A stretch of DNA of 64,000 bases from Cotesia glomerata (lineage: Eukaryota > Arthropoda > Insecta > Hymenoptera > Braconidae). This document shows, piece after piece, positions 50,180-61,775 of the stretch; position 1 is the stretch's first letter; every line of letters starts with the position of its first letter. A model generated the notes under the pieces. That model saw only the letters and a list, made by a program, of their open reading frames with translations, did not search any database and was not told where the DNA came from. The translations under genes and the position numbers were made by a program. Location: positions 13,376,635 to 13,440,634 of the forward strand of contig NC_058162.1 in assembly GCF_020080835.1 (NCBI RefSeq), given 5' to 3'.

Positions 50180-51283
50180 TTTTCACTTATTTATTGCTTA
50201 TTGTTAATCCGTAAATAGTTTATTGTACAAACAGCCTCTCAGGTATATAACCAATAATTCGATGACTGTGAGCGACGATATGATGAAAGTGTATAAATAT
50301 AAATAATAGCTGTTATTTAGCTGTATAAATATAATCTCTAAAAACACACGAGGCTTTCTTTACTTTAATTTTCTTCAAATTTCTTAAATCTTCTTTAATT
50401 TTAATGTATAGCAATAAATAAAGTAAAGTAGTATCACAGTTATCACCTAAAATAATGCATTGTAAATATATTAGTGCTCCAACAATTTATTTAATGGCTT
50501 TGTTGTTGTTTCCTCATACAGGTCATCTCTTTTATTTCAAAGTCAATTTACTATATATAAATAAATGAAATTATTACAATTCAATAATAGTTGACTAATT
50601 TTACGTTATTAGCTGATTTGAAGTGATTTAATTACTTATTTGGAGGTTAATTTCAAAGTAGACAATTAATTTAACTGTATCACAGATTTAGTATATTGTT
50701 ATGAAAATTATAAAGGATAGCGATACCTTTATCCTCCATAATCAGTGTGGCCAGATCGCACGATTTTTTTACCCCTTCTCTAGGCGTCGCGCGCGCCCGT
50801 ACACAAGTAAGCGATGTGTGTCTGTGAGTCGGAAAGCCGAGCGGAGCCGAGAGAATCCGAGACACGTCGACAAATCGAGGGGAATGAAGCCCCTGCCACA
50901 AGACACAGAGGAGTAACTCACACAACAGTAGCTCTCTGTTCGTGTGAATTTCTCAGAATCCGATTTCAGCCGAAACATACAGCGGGAAAAATAATGCTGT
51001 AATTTTTATTAAAATAAATAAATAATGCTTTTTTGTTTACAACATATAGGTTTAATTTTTTTTTAATAAATGAAAAATAAATTATTTTTAATTAAAAGAA
51101 ATTGAGAAAAAAAATTTTTTTAATAAAAAAAATTTTAATTAATTTTTTACGTTTTTATAGCAAATAGTTAATTATTATTAAATAATAAAAATAATAATAA
51201 TAATTATTGCTAATACGTGTGGTTACTGGAAGTTCCCAAACGCAGTTTTTATATAAGTTTTAACATTTACCCGTTAAGCGGTC
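50180..51283. other. Upstream flank of the SRP54 copy, no gene found
   Basis: AT-rich except for 50740-51000, which is GC-richer and begins cagtgtggccagatcgcac. That start resembles ends of hAT-type elements, but no matching inverse terminus or 8-bp duplication was found. Overlapping short open frames there have no domain signal. Confidence 0.4.
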
Positions 51284-51350
51284 AAATGGCTCTGTGGCGT
51301 AAGCGTCAGCTTGCGACGACAAACTTTGTGGTCGAATCCTCGTCGGATTC
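51284..51350 (+). repeat. tRNA-like sequence (SINE head or tRNA pseudogene)
   Basis: tggctctgtggcgtaagcg resembles an A box and gtggtcgaatcctcg a B box (one T short of ggttcgaatcc), 30-35 bases apart. No clean cloverleaf or acceptor stem was recognised, so this is a decayed tRNA-derived sequence. Confidence 0.4.
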
Positions 51351-51400
51351 AATTTTTTTTTCATTTTATCAAATATTTTTTATGCTGTTATTAATAATAA

Positions 51401-51500
51401 NNNNNNNNNNNNNNNNNNNNNNNNNNNNNNNNNNNNNNNNNNNNNNNNNNNNNNNNNNNNNNNNNNNNNNNNNNNNNNNNNNNNNNNNNNNNNNNNNNNN
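51401..51500. other. Assembly gap (100 N)
   Basis: Exactly 100 Ns. The left part of Gypsy copy 2 (about 2 kb including its 3' LTR and ORF3 end) is missing here, so the true gap is probably larger than shown. Confidence 0.99.
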
Positions 51501-52046
51501 CGTGGACTCGCGGTAGAGGTCGAAGCTGAGGTGTTTGGCTTCGAATCCCGACGCTGCTTCCCTTTGTTATTTGGTAGCAACTGGGTTTGCGTTCCGACGC
51601 TGACCATTCTCGGTAATTCCTGGATCTCCCCAGGAGTCGCAAATCGGGCGCGGCCTGGAGTGGTGGCTTTCTCCAGCGCGCACGGTTGGCCATTTTGATG
51701 ACCCATCTTTACCGCCGTAATCACCAGGCTTTGCAAGAGGCCTGGTCGGTATTCGTTTAGCCACACTAACTCCGCTAGATGAGGGCGGATGGCGTCCCAC
51801 ATGGGACTATCATCGACTTGGTCGAATCTCGGAGGTAGCATTCTCCGGTGGTGGTTCGAGATCGACGCCGTTGGGCTCTTGAGCTTCCACGTCGTCCAGC
51901 CTCGCCTCGTCGTCCTCCTCCATGGGCTCGGTTGCGGTACCTTCTGAGCTCTCCTCCATCTCGAGGTCTATGACCTCGGGCTCGTCGGGATTCAGCATCA
52001 CGCTGGCCAACTCGTCCTGGAGCTGTTCGATGCTGTCGTCTGCCAT
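51501..52046 (-). pseudogene. Gypsy copy 2 ORF3, frameshifted
   Basis: From the ATG at 52046 the protein follows copy 1 to LEPPPE, then a 2-bp deletion (gcattctccgg against gcattccctccgg near 51841) shifts the frame and a stop follows within about 10 codons. The rest of ORF3 is readable in the other frame (51501-51841) until the gap. All regions upstream of the lesion are nearly identical to copy 1. Confidence 0.88.
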
Positions 52047-52155
52047 ATCCCTAAACAGATTAGATTAATTTGAACGGAACAGAACCTTACTGGCTAATAG
52101 TAAAGTAACGTAAATAAAGATAACAATCGAGAGATAAACGGGATTTAGGAAGGAT

Positions 52156-55100
52156 TTACTCAGGAATATTATAGGGTTTTAAATCTTGGACCGATATGGG
52201 TCCGACTCTTTCTCCTTCCATGGTTTCAAGTTCGTAAACTGTATCTGAAATTCGACGAGAAACCACGAATGGTCCGTGGAACGGAGTCATCAGCTTAGCT
52301 GTGACCTTCTTGGCAGCTGAAGATAGAACATGTTGCCGTTTCAGCACGAGATCTCCGACTTCAAAGCGTCTTGCGCGTCGGCGTAAATTATAGTGATGCG
52401 CTTGCCTCTGAAAGGCAGCTTCGAGAGCGTGAACGATAGACTGTCTCCATTTATTCAGTCGAGTCATTCGACTTACCCACTCTTCGTGGGGTCTCGGGAC
52501 TACTTCGATAGCTCCCTCTACTTCTCGACGAAGAGAGATCGCAGCCTCTGGCTCTCGACCAAAATTAGCAAAAGCGGGAGTCGTTCCAATAGAGCTGTGA
52601 AACGCGGTATTATAAGCGAAACGAAACTCGTGTAGATGTAAGTCCCACTCTCGGTGGTCAGCACGGATAAATGAACGTATCATGGTTTCTAAAACACGAT
52701 TCACCCGTTCAACGGGATTAGCCTGGGCGTGATATGGTGGTGTATTGGTCAATTTACATCCCACTCGCTCTGCCAGGGCTCGTAAGTCTTTATTCACGAA
52801 CTCGGTTCCGTTATCGGTAAGTAATATTCTGGGAGCGCCCCAACGAGAAATAACTAGGTCTTCGAGAGCAGTGGCAATCTTTGCTCCAGTAGCTCGTCGA
52901 AGAGGATATATTTCAATCCACTTAGTATACAAGTCCTGTATGACGAGAGCAGCCGTGTGTCCAGATTTACTGGGCGTACCAGCACACACAACATCAGCTG
53001 CAATCATGACCCATGGTGATTCGATAATTCTTTGATGCATATGTCCAACGGGAGCAGCTTGCTCGACCTTGCCTCGTTGACAAGTGTCACACTTACGTAT
53101 AAACTCGGTAATATCTCGGAACATATTAGGCCAATAATAACGGATGGATACCCGACGGAAAGTTTTTTCTACACCTAGGTGACCCGTCTGAGGTGGATCG
53201 TGATTTTCTCGGATGACTTCGACACGTCTCTCCTTTGGTACCACCAACTTCCACGCATCGAGATCTCCAATCTCATGATCCACGTGGTGGTTCGGCCGAC
53301 AATAATATAATTTATCATCCTCGAGACGCCAATCAGGAAAGCGGTCCGGAACTCGTTCAACATCTCGGAATTTACGGAGATACCATTGGTCCTGGATCTC
53401 TCCAACAAAATTTAATTCAACGAGACCCTCTGGGATCCGTGACAGAGCATCTGGAACATGATGACAAGCACCACGTCGATGAACGATAGTGAAAGAATAC
53501 TCCATCATTTCGAGAGCCCATCTTGCAAGACGGCCGGTAGGATTTTTCAAATTATTTAGCCAGCGCAGACTACTGTGATCGGAAATCACGGTGAAGTCGT
53601 AGCCTTCTAAATAACAACGGAATTTACGTATGGACCAAAGCACTGCTAAGCATTCCTGCTCAGTAGTGGAGTACCTTTTCTCCGCATCAGTGAGAGCACG
53701 ACTTGCGAAGGCGATCACTCGCTCTTCTCCATCCATAACTTGCGTGAGCACTGCACCCAGACCAACACTACTCGCATCTGTTTGCAGCGTGAACGGTAAC
53801 GAAAAATCAGGACAAGCAAGAGTTGGCGCAGACGTTAGTCGAGCCTTCAATAACTCAAACGCCTTCTCTTGTTCCTCACCCCACTGCCATACGACAGTTT
53901 TCTTAGTAAGCCGAGTTAACGGCTCGGCAACGGTAGCAAACTCGGGAATAAATCGACGATACCAGGAAGCCATGCCAAGAAATCTTCGGATTTGCTTGAC
54001 ATTGGTGGGCGTCGGGAATTCCATCACAGCTGAGGTCTTCTCAGGATCAATTTGAACCCCTTCACTGTTGACGACAAAACCGAGGTAACGAACTTCGGCT
54101 CGGCAAAAGACACTTTTTTCTCGATTAATGGTGAGACCAGCGGCCTTAATCCGCTCAAGTACCTTTTCTAACCAGTAAAGATGTTCCTCAAATGTCTCTG
54201 ATACGATAATGATGTCATCTAAATAGACGAAGACGTGGGGATAGAGGTCGGGTCCAATCAGGCTATCCAGTAGACGTTGAAACGTCGCTGGAGCATTCGT
54301 GAGTCCAAACGGCATGCGTTTGAACTGAAACAGGCCTCGCCCTGGGACGGTAAAAGCGGTAATTTCCCGACTTTCCGGAGAAAGTGGTACTTGGAAGTAC
54401 GCTTGGCTCAAATCCAAGGTCGTAAGATAGTTGGCTCGCCGTAATTGGTTGAGAATGGCGGCCATATTCGGGATCGGATAGGCATCACGCTTAGTTTTAG
54501 CGTTTACCTTCCGAAAGTCGATACAAAAGCGATATTTGCCATTCGGCTTTTTAACCATTACCACTGGACTTGACCAGTTGCTGGTAGATGGTTCGATAAC
54601 ATCATTCTCGAGCATGGCATCCACCTCTTTCCACATGATCTCGAGGATGGCGGGAGATACCTGATAATGTCGTTGTTTAATCGGGTCACATCCACCGACA
54701 TCGATGTGATGTTCCGCCAGAGTCGTAAGACCTGGTTTATCGGAGCTTTCCGGTAGATGCGAGTCTAAAAATCGTTCCAATCGGTCGGATTCCGACTCGG
54801 TCATAGTCTGAAGACCGTGACACATCACCAATTGGCTTGATGGAGCCTCAGGAATGAAGGATTGTACCTTCGCGGGATCACTCTGAAACCACCATTTGCT
54901 AGCTGCAAAGTCGATAATTATTTTCGCGGCACGCAGAAAATCGAGACCAAGAACGCACGATTGAGATAAAGACGGCATCCAATAGAAGCGCTGCCGTACT
55001 TGCTTACCTCCGATTCCTATCCAGGTATCGGTGGCTGTGTTGACTTTAACTTCAAGTCCGTTAGCTACGATAACTCGTCGGGGGGCTGTTTGAAGCGCGG

Positions 55101-55350
55101 GAACTCCAAGCTGCGAGAATAAGGAGATATATTCTGGGCCTATGAAGGTCTTGCTGGCTCCAGAATCGACGAGGGCTCGGACTTTTACACCAAGGACCTC
55201 GATGTCGATATAAAAGGCAGTTGGCTCAGAGTCCAAACTCCTAAGGCCTTGAATAGTCTCAGCTACCGACACAGAGGTTAGTAGCTGAGTCGGGATCTTT
55301 CTCCTCGGCAATGCGGTAGGCGTGAACGCTGGAGCCGGATCAACGCTCAC
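52156..55350 (-). CDS. pol: Gypsy copy 2 Pol
   Basis: 1064 open codons with the same domains and catalytic residues as copy 1: VDSGASKTFIG, YLDD, TDASS, and integrase D, D, E at 786, 846 and 881. I see two amino-acid differences from copy 1. No stop or frameshift. Expressed by the same -1 frameshift site at 55359-55365. With ORF3 broken and the 3' LTR unassembled, autonomy of this copy is unknown. Confidence 0.95.
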   Translation of the reverse strand: MSVDPAPAFTPTALPRRKIPTQLLTSVSVAETIQGLRSLDSEPTAFYIDIEVLGVKVRALVDSGASKTFIGPEYISLFSQLGVPALQTAPRRVIVANGLEVKVNTATDTWIGIGGKQVRQRFYWMPSLSQSCVLGLDFLRAAKIIIDFAASKWWFQSDPAKVQSFIPEAPSSQLVMCHGLQTMTESESDRLERFLDSHLPESSDKPGLTTLAEHHIDVGGCDPIKQRHYQVSPAILEIMWKEVDAMLENDVIEPSTSNWSSPVVMVKKPNGKYRFCIDFRKVNAKTKRDAYPIPNMAAILNQLRRANYLTTLDLSQAYFQVPLSPESREITAFTVPGRGLFQFKRMPFGLTNAPATFQRLLDSLIGPDLYPHVFVYLDDIIIVSETFEEHLYWLEKVLERIKAAGLTINREKSVFCRAEVRYLGFVVNSEGVQIDPEKTSAVMEFPTPTNVKQIRRFLGMASWYRRFIPEFATVAEPLTRLTKKTVVWQWGEEQEKAFELLKARLTSAPTLACPDFSLPFTLQTDASSVGLGAVLTQVMDGEERVIAFASRALTDAEKRYSTTEQECLAVLWSIRKFRCYLEGYDFTVISDHSSLRWLNNLKNPTGRLARWALEMMEYSFTIVHRRGACHHVPDALSRIPEGLVELNFVGEIQDQWYLRKFRDVERVPDRFPDWRLEDDKLYYCRPNHHVDHEIGDLDAWKLVVPKERRVEVIRENHDPPQTGHLGVEKTFRRVSIRYYWPNMFRDITEFIRKCDTCQRGKVEQAAPVGHMHQRIIESPWVMIAADVVCAGTPSKSGHTAALVIQDLYTKWIEIYPLRRATGAKIATALEDLVISRWGAPRILLTDNGTEFVNKDLRALAERVGCKLTNTPPYHAQANPVERVNRVLETMIRSFIRADHREWDLHLHEFRFAYNTAFHSSIGTTPAFANFGREPEAAISLRREVEGAIEVVPRPHEEWVSRMTRLNKWRQSIVHALEAAFQRQAHHYNLRRRARRFEVGDLVLKRQHVLSSAAKKVTAKLMTPFHGPFVVSRRISDTVYELETMEGERVGPISVQDLKPYNIPE

Positions 55351-56855
55351 TGACGGGAGTTTCCCGGATTACAACGTGGACATTGTACTCGGGTGACCCC
55401 TGGGGTACCACAACGATAACAGAAAATCCTCCGAGGGGCGGTACACATACGGTGTTGATGGCCTGTCCCATCACAGTTCCAACAGAGCATCGGTGGCCCT
55501 GAGGTTGCTCCAGATCCAGCTCGAGGTGTGACAGTAGGTCGTGGAGCTGGTGTTGGGCTTGTTAGCCCCTGAAGTGGTTCGGGAAGGGCGGCCGCAGAGT
55601 CGCCTGTCTGTACTGGCTTAGCAGCAGCTGCTGGAGCACTTACGGGAGCTCGCGGGTTTGCGTCAGTCCTCCGCGGTTGGAAACGACGTCCGGGAACTAT
55701 GGCATCCAAAATATCTATTGGAGGCTCCTCATCGTCAGCCTCATCCATTTGGACCTGATGTAAAGCCAGTCGTCGGGGTTTGGCCCGTCGAGGCCCCGTG
55801 TACGCGAAACTTGGACACATTGAGTCCTCAGGCAGAGGCGGAGACTTGTGATGCGTAACACTACGCAAGATTTGTTCTTGTCGCCCTGCCATAACTTCGA
55901 GAGCATCCAAAGTTAGATCTTCCGTCAAGGGAATGACGAGACGGTATGCTGGAAGTAAATTCCTGTGTACATAGGTGACTCGCTCCCATTCGCTCCAAGG
56001 AGGATTGGTACGAGAGAAGAGTCCCCACATACACGCGATATAATCACCCACAGGCTCATTTTCATCCTGGGTGCGATTCGAGATTTCTGCCCGAAGGGCG
56101 ATCTGGTAATCAGGGTCGGCGAAACGACCACGGAAAGCTACTCGAGCTGTTGCCCAAGACGTAAAGTATATTGAATGAGATCGGTACCAGATGAGAGCGG
56201 CACCACTCAAAGCAAACGGTAATGCCCGAAGAAGATCCTCATCGCGAATCGGTAATAGTTGTCTACCCTCTTCGATACGGGTAATAAAATTCTCCACGTC
56301 CTCAGATTTTGTCCCTCCGAAGGACAAATTCCATCGTTTCATGGCTGAAAGAACAGCCGTAGCCGGTAATGGACGTTCCTGAGGTTCATCGATATCGTCA
56401 TCGGTATCTAGCTGGTAATCACGTCGATTAGGATAGACGGGACGACGTTGTCCTGGTCTCCTTTGTCGCGGAAATTCATACTCGTCCCGGGGAGGTCCTT
56501 CCCGTTCTCGCCGAGGTCTTTCGTCTCTCTGCCGGGGAGGTAGTTCCTGGCGCGGCCTCCGATCAGCCGCCGGGGGTCGCGCTTGCCGAACATCGACTTC
56601 GATAGGAGCTGGATTCAACAGGGGTTGGACCCTCGGAACATTAGCCGCGATAGGGGGTTGATTCCCCGGAAGACGATTTGCTGGGGGTTGATTCACTGGT
56701 AGTTCCTCAACCACTTCGACATCCCGCTGGGACTCATGCGAGAGAACGCTTTCTTGGCTTCCGCCGAGGGACGGGTCTCTACTCTGATTCCCCGAACGAG
56801 AGGTTCCACTGGCTTCGTGGATTTCAATATTCGGTCTATCGGCTGGATTAGCCAT
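55347..56855 (-). CDS. gag: Gypsy copy 2 Gag
   Basis: Same 502-residue protein as copy 1, starting at the ATG at 56855. A handful of substitutions are visible (RSGNQSRD for RSENQSRD, RRPGQRR for RRQGQRR, MWGLFSR for MWGPFSR). The capsid-like domain and both C-terminal zinc clusters are intact. Confidence 0.93.
   Translation of the reverse strand: MANPADRPNIEIHEASGTSRSGNQSRDPSLGGSQESVLSHESQRDVEVVEELPVNQPPANRLPGNQPPIAANVPRVQPLLNPAPIEVDVRQARPPAADRRPRQELPPRQRDERPRREREGPPRDEYEFPRQRRPGQRRPVYPNRRDYQLDTDDDIDEPQERPLPATAVLSAMKRWNLSFGGTKSEDVENFITRIEEGRQLLPIRDEDLLRALPFALSGAALIWYRSHSIYFTSWATARVAFRGRFADPDYQIALRAEISNRTQDENEPVGDYIACMWGLFSRTNPPWSEWERVTYVHRNLLPAYRLVIPLTEDLTLDALEVMAGRQEQILRSVTHHKSPPLPEDSMCPSFAYTGPRRAKPRRLALHQVQMDEADDEEPPIDILDAIVPGRRFQPRRTDANPRAPVSAPAAAAKPVQTGDSAAALPEPLQGLTSPTPAPRPTVTPRAGSGATSGPPMLCWNCDGTGHQHRMCTAPRRIFCYRCGTPGVTRVQCPRCNPGNSRQ
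55359..55365 (-). promoter_or_regulatory. -1 ribosomal frameshift site, copy 2
   Basis: GGGAAAC in the gag frame with the same 8-base spacer and stem-loop as copy 1. Confidence 0.8.
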
Positions 56856-58475
56856 CGCGATAATTGATTTCACAAAGAAAAAGTGAAATTAATATAGTAT
56901 CACAAAAAAAAAAAATTTTTAATAATAAAAAAACAGTAATAAATAAATTCCAGCACACTCAATAAGAGTTTCGGAATTCGCTAAGCAAACTACTTGAGTT
57001 CGTTTACGATAAATTGATAACAACACTATTCAGAGTGTGTACGAGAGAGAAAGAAATTCCGAAAATAACTTCAGAAAAAAAAAAATCAATAAAAAGGAAG
57101 ACAATAGTCTTGACGATATATTCTACACTAACGTATTTATTTAGTGTTCGGGAATTCCGAGAATCGGTCCAGCCCGTACACTGTAGTGTACACGGTAGCG
57201 AGACTGTTCGGTAGACTGCAGCGGCTGTCGCTCGCTTACCTGCTTGGCGCTCGGCGCTCGCTTGCGGCTGTCGCTCGCTCGCTTGCGACTGTCGCTCGCG
57301 ACTAGACACAAAGGCCTAGCACTCATGTGACTATTTTTCGTGAGCGAGACAAAGAGGTCCGATTTCGGAACTCTCTTTGTTTTCGGTAATTCTTTTCGAT
57401 ATAACAAAGAGAAATTTCTCTCGCGGGACAAATAATGGATTTTTAATAATTAACTATCACTGCACACACACTGGGCAAGGTTTTCAGGAAGTTATTCAGG
57501 GATAATAGAAAGAAACTAGAAAGATTTTAGATTAAATTTTCTATCGAATAATTAAACAAAAGAAATAAAAAAAAAAAAAAATAAAAAAAAGGAATTAAAT
57601 AATAATAAAAAAAAAATATGAAAGGAAAAATACAAAAAAACAGTTCTACCCACCCTGATTCCTAACTTTGCTTACTCGAGATGGTGGACTCTTTACGTAG
57701 GCCTCGGGAGACACAATCGAAAAGCACTATCAATTTCTACTCGTAGGAAATTCCGCTCGGGAAACAAAAACACCTTCAAATTAACTTTGAACTCGGTACT
57801 TACTACCGAAATTAACAAATAATGCGACAAGAAAACTTTAAATGAATACTGAAAGCACGTCTACTCAGCTTGGCTTCGTAGCAATAAGTGACGAGCTCAG
57901 CGCTCTCCACGCGGCTCGTACGGTAGTCGGTAGGAAGGAATAGCCAACCAGCGCGGGTCCTCAGGCCCCGTGACCAAACATGGCGGACTCTCCCGCCGTT
58001 TTCCGGTACTTTTCGAGAACGCTCGAAGTCTAGTCGGAACAGCGAACAATAACATTCTTTCGTGATGACGTCAGTCTCAACTTCTCGGAAAAATTCTTAA
58101 CGGGAAAAACTCAAAAATTTTTGCAGGCAAATACCAGCAGTAAATACCTGCAAACTGATGTCATCGATAATATATACTAATCTTTTACACATCTATTGTT
58201 CTTTTACATTCTTTCCAAACCTTCTCGAATTTTCTTCACATACCAAATGCACACACACATACAAACAAATAAAATTCATACACAGACGTTACTCTAACGC
58301 AATTTGGCGGCTTTTCTCGAGAGCCAGCTTCCTCGTCCATCCCACAACTGAGGCCTGCCACACCCTCCTGACAACCTCACCAGACGATCGGCCACCAAAC
58401 CCGCGAACCTTACACATACTCACACACAACATACACAAAATACTCAAACTCACTTACCTTCCTCTGATCAACGTG

Positions 58476-58493
58476 GCCCCACGTTGGGCGCCA
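58476..58493 (-). other. Gypsy copy 2 primer binding site, tRNA-Lys-like
   Basis: TGGCGCCCAACGTGGGGC on the element strand, three bases inside the 5' LTR, identical to copy 1. Confidence 0.85.
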
Positions 58494-58496
58494 ATT

Positions 58497-59689
58497 TGTA
58501 ACGTAGATTTTCTCACGCGGTAAATTTTCATGGTAACTCATAATTCACTACGTTACACTTCGTCCATCTCAGCCATCTCTCGATCCCCAGGAACCCCGAC
58601 AGGCGCCAGCCGACTTTTGTTTCACCGGTATCGGCAACCGGGATACGATAACTTAATTTTTATGTTCCCAGAAGACCAAGAGCAGCCTCGACGGTAACGG
58701 AATACCTCGGTGTCGCTCAGTTATGCAGGTTATGGAGAGAGGGTCGTGATTCGATCTCTCAGAGGAAGCAATTTCTTTACAAAACGGGACTAAACGATAC
58801 CTAGTACCATAATCGGTACTTCGAACTAACGCCCAACTTTATTAACCGATAAAATAAAATAAATCGATATTAAAATATATCGCGGAAGCCGTCCCAAACG
58901 AACACGAAACAAAGACTATAGCTCAGGCCATTGTCTACGAAAATAGCAAGCGTGAGGCACGCCAGCTACGATACGAGAGACCAACTCGACTCTCAAACAC
59001 GATGCTCACTCTACGAGAGCTCGTGACTGACTCCCTTCACGGTATATCACTAACGCTGCCTAGCAGCGACGGCACGTCCGTCCTCCACGAGGACCCAAAG
59101 CCAGAACCTTCTTTAATCTGGTCCCAAGCTGGACTTCCACACAAAACCAAACCTTACTCTTTCACTACTCCAGCCAGACTGCCTCTCACCGTACCCCTAC
59201 TACATTCATACCATTAGCTACATGCGCTCAACTCACTTTCACGCTACTCCCAGACATACAAACTCCACACTCATTCCCACTCACACAACTAGTGTCCCAG
59301 ACCTACCAGCGATTCCGCTCCCCTGGGAGCCTTGACAGTACTCGCGACTACCCTCGAGCATCCAGCAATCGAGGCCTGTCAACCGCAAGCTACCGCATGA
59401 GCCTGCCAAACTCCCGTACTTCGGGGCGACGACATTTCAGTCGCTCCTCCGCGATAATCACCTCGCTCCAAGAGGCTGAACCTAAGTTCAGTCATCGGTA
59501 ACTGACCGGGAGACACGTTACATCGGTCACTTTTCCGCAGTGCAGCTCGATATCCTCGAGACAACTATCTCACAAGCACACTCTCACGATAGTTCCCAAT
59601 ATTCCGAAATTACCGTACTCACACAATAAAACTCACGATATAACACAAATATACTACTACTGTAACACTACATAAAATGTAACGTTACA
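58497..59689 (-). repeat. Gypsy copy 2, 5' LTR
   Basis: 1193 bp, TGT..ACA. About ten differences from the copy 1 LTRs by eye (for example tctcacgcgg for tctcccgcgg, ccagaacct for ccagaccct), more than the three between the two LTRs of copy 1. The two elements therefore come from related but separate source copies and are not one assembly duplicate. Confidence 0.93.
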
Positions 59690-60948
59690 CACTCAACCAT
59701 CACTTTCATCAAGGAGAGGACAAAAACGGCGAAAAAGATTTTCAGGTACAATTAGGTCTAAACAACTTAGAAAAGCTGCTTCAAAATATGCGGTGAATCC
59801 ATGAAAAAATTGGTATCGCACTCTGGATGAAGCTTGCATCTCTGATTCGCCCTACAAGATCCGTGAGCTGTTTGCCATTATGTTAGTTTTTTGTCATGTT
59901 GACGACCCATCGAAATTATGGGAGAAATATCGAGATTATTTTTCAGAAGATATTAAGAGAGAGGTAGAATGAGACGGTGGAAATGTTGAGCTGTTACTTG
60001 ACGTTATTTACAACAAATGTTTCATACTACTTGAAGATATTGTTATATCAATGTCTGGAAAAACACTTCTTCAGTTCGGCCTCCACTCTCCAACCCGAGA
60101 TGAAAGGTTTATTGTCACTAATCGTCAATATTTGCGTGAATTGGCTTACGACACCGTCTATTTAACTAAAGTTGTAGCTGAAAATGTTCCTAAATTAAAT
60201 CTAGAACAGAGAAAAGTTTACAATGAAATTTTAAATTCGATTATATCTGATTCTGGGCAGTTGTATTTTCTTGATGCTCCAGGTGGTACTGGAAAAACGT
60301 TTTTAATCAATTTACTGCTTGCGAAAATCAGGAGTGAAAAAAACATCGCTATAGCCGTTGCTTCTTCAGGAATTGCTGCGACTTTGATAGACGGAGGTAA
60401 AACAGCTCACTCTGCCTTTAAATTACCTCTCAATTTAGGTTATTCTGAGTCTCCACTTTGTAACATCTCTAAACAGAGTGATATGGCTCATGTGCTGCGA
60501 GAAACAAAAATTATTATCTGGGACGAATGCACTATGGCTCACAAAAATGCTATTGAAGCTCTAAACAGATTGCTCAAAGATATTAGAGATTGCGACCGAA
60601 TTATGGGAGGAGTAATTGTTCTCTTGGCCGGTGATTTTAGACAAACTTTGCCTGTTGTGCCACGAGGAACACGTGCAGATGAAGTTAAAGCCTGTATTAA
60701 GTCATCAATTTTATGGCCTTCGGTCAAAGTTTTATCTTTGACTATCAATATGCGTGTTCATCTTCAGCTAAATTCGAAAGCAGAAGAGTTTTCAAAAATA
60801 CTGATTGATATAGGTGATGGCCAAATTCCGGAAGAAGATGAAAGAATAAACGTGTCCTATATTAATTGTGAAACTGTCCCAGATTTAATCACCTTGACTG
60901 ACAAAATATACCCGAATATTGACAAAGCTGGCGATAATTGTAGTTCAT
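59690..60948 (+). pseudogene. Helitron PIF1-like helicase fragment, one in-frame stop
   Basis: From about 59813 the plus strand encodes TLDEACISDSPYKIRELFAI and MLVFCHVDDPSKLWEKYRDY, then a single TGA (about 59970), then DGGNVELLLDV and on into the helicase. Motif I is APGGTGKTF and motif II IIWDEC. LLAGDFRQTLPVVPRGTRAD, LSLTINMR and later blocks follow in order. After about 60948 the sequence switches to a second Helitron fragment on the other strand, so the C-terminal helicase motifs are missing. Helitron helicases unwind DNA for rolling-circle transposition. This copy is broken. Confidence 0.85.
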
Positions 60949-61775
60949 GGAATCTACGAATGTGTTCTCCAGCTGGTGTTTTATCAGGATTAATAACAAT
61001 AGCGTGATTATCGCTTTCTAATTTGTGCATGTGGGATTTGAATATTTTCAACAATTCATTATGCTCATTCAATAGAGCATCCAGCTCGCTGACGATGCGT
61101 CTAGCAATGAATGAATCAAGGTTATTGTAGCCACATCGTGCATCCACCCGATTGGCTAGTGCGCTTCGTGAGTCTTCGCTGCCCATTAATTAGATTTGTA
61201 AAAATTTATTTGGTTCGTTTGGCATTGGCAGCAATGAGCCTATTTTATGATAAACTTGGCCTCTGATTTCAAATGTTGAATTGTATTGTTGACCATTTGC
61301 AGTAGTATTTTAAACTATTTCTGTTGCTCCGAACGATGTCATTTGAAAGCATGAGTTGAATGTTCGAATGGACTTCATGAACACGTTAGAATCTGGATCT
61401 GTGCCGATAAGGAAACCGTTCAATGGTCCCGGTGGTGTTTCAATTACAGGTAGTTGTACCTTACCTGACGCGCAACACATTACGGCTGGTTCATTTTTGA
61501 ATTTCAAAGGATGACAATACGGGCATTCTTTGTCCATAGCACCAATTACTACTTTTGAATGAGCATAATATTCAATATCGGGCTCATACTGGAATGCTAG
61601 ACGCAGAAATGATGTAGCTACAAATGCTCGATGTGCCTGTTGGTGTTGTTGGTCATTCGCTCTGCGTCTATTGAAACGGTGTGATTGTCGTTGTTCTAAT
61701 TTCATGACTTCATTGCGTTTAGCTCGTGTATTGTCTGATTGTGCTTGACGTAATTGCGCCATTCTCACACGCGCT
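60949..61775 (-). pseudogene. Helitron replicase N-terminal region, decayed
   Basis: Minus-strand blocks: RAFVATSFLRLAFQYEPDIE, CPYCHPLKFKNEPAVMCCAS (a Cys-rich motif), FMKSIRTFNSCFQMTSFGA, IRGQVYHKIGSLLPMPNE, then LLNEHNELLKIFKSHMHKLE and NPDKTPAGEHIRRF. These are the N-terminal zinc-binding and linker regions found ahead of the Rep domain in Helitron proteins. Stops separate the blocks near 61312 and 61186. The order is correct on the minus strand. The Rep catalytic domain (HUH) is absent. Confidence 0.8.

Larger units (their letters stand above)
51501..59689 (-). mobile_element. Gypsy-type LTR retrotransposon, copy 2, 3' end in gap
   Basis: Same family and orientation as copy 1: ORF3 (damaged), pol, gag, leader, primer site and 5' LTR are present. 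Pol differs from copy 1 by only a few residues (for example VISDHSS against VVSDHSS, FIRKC against FVRKC). It sits next to a Helitron helicase fragment. The target duplication cannot be checked because the other side is in the gap. Confidence 0.93.

Noticed and set aside
50680..51002. Overlapping open frames in the GC-richer block right of SRP54
   Set aside because: All frames are short and mutually overlapping, without domain signal or splice context.
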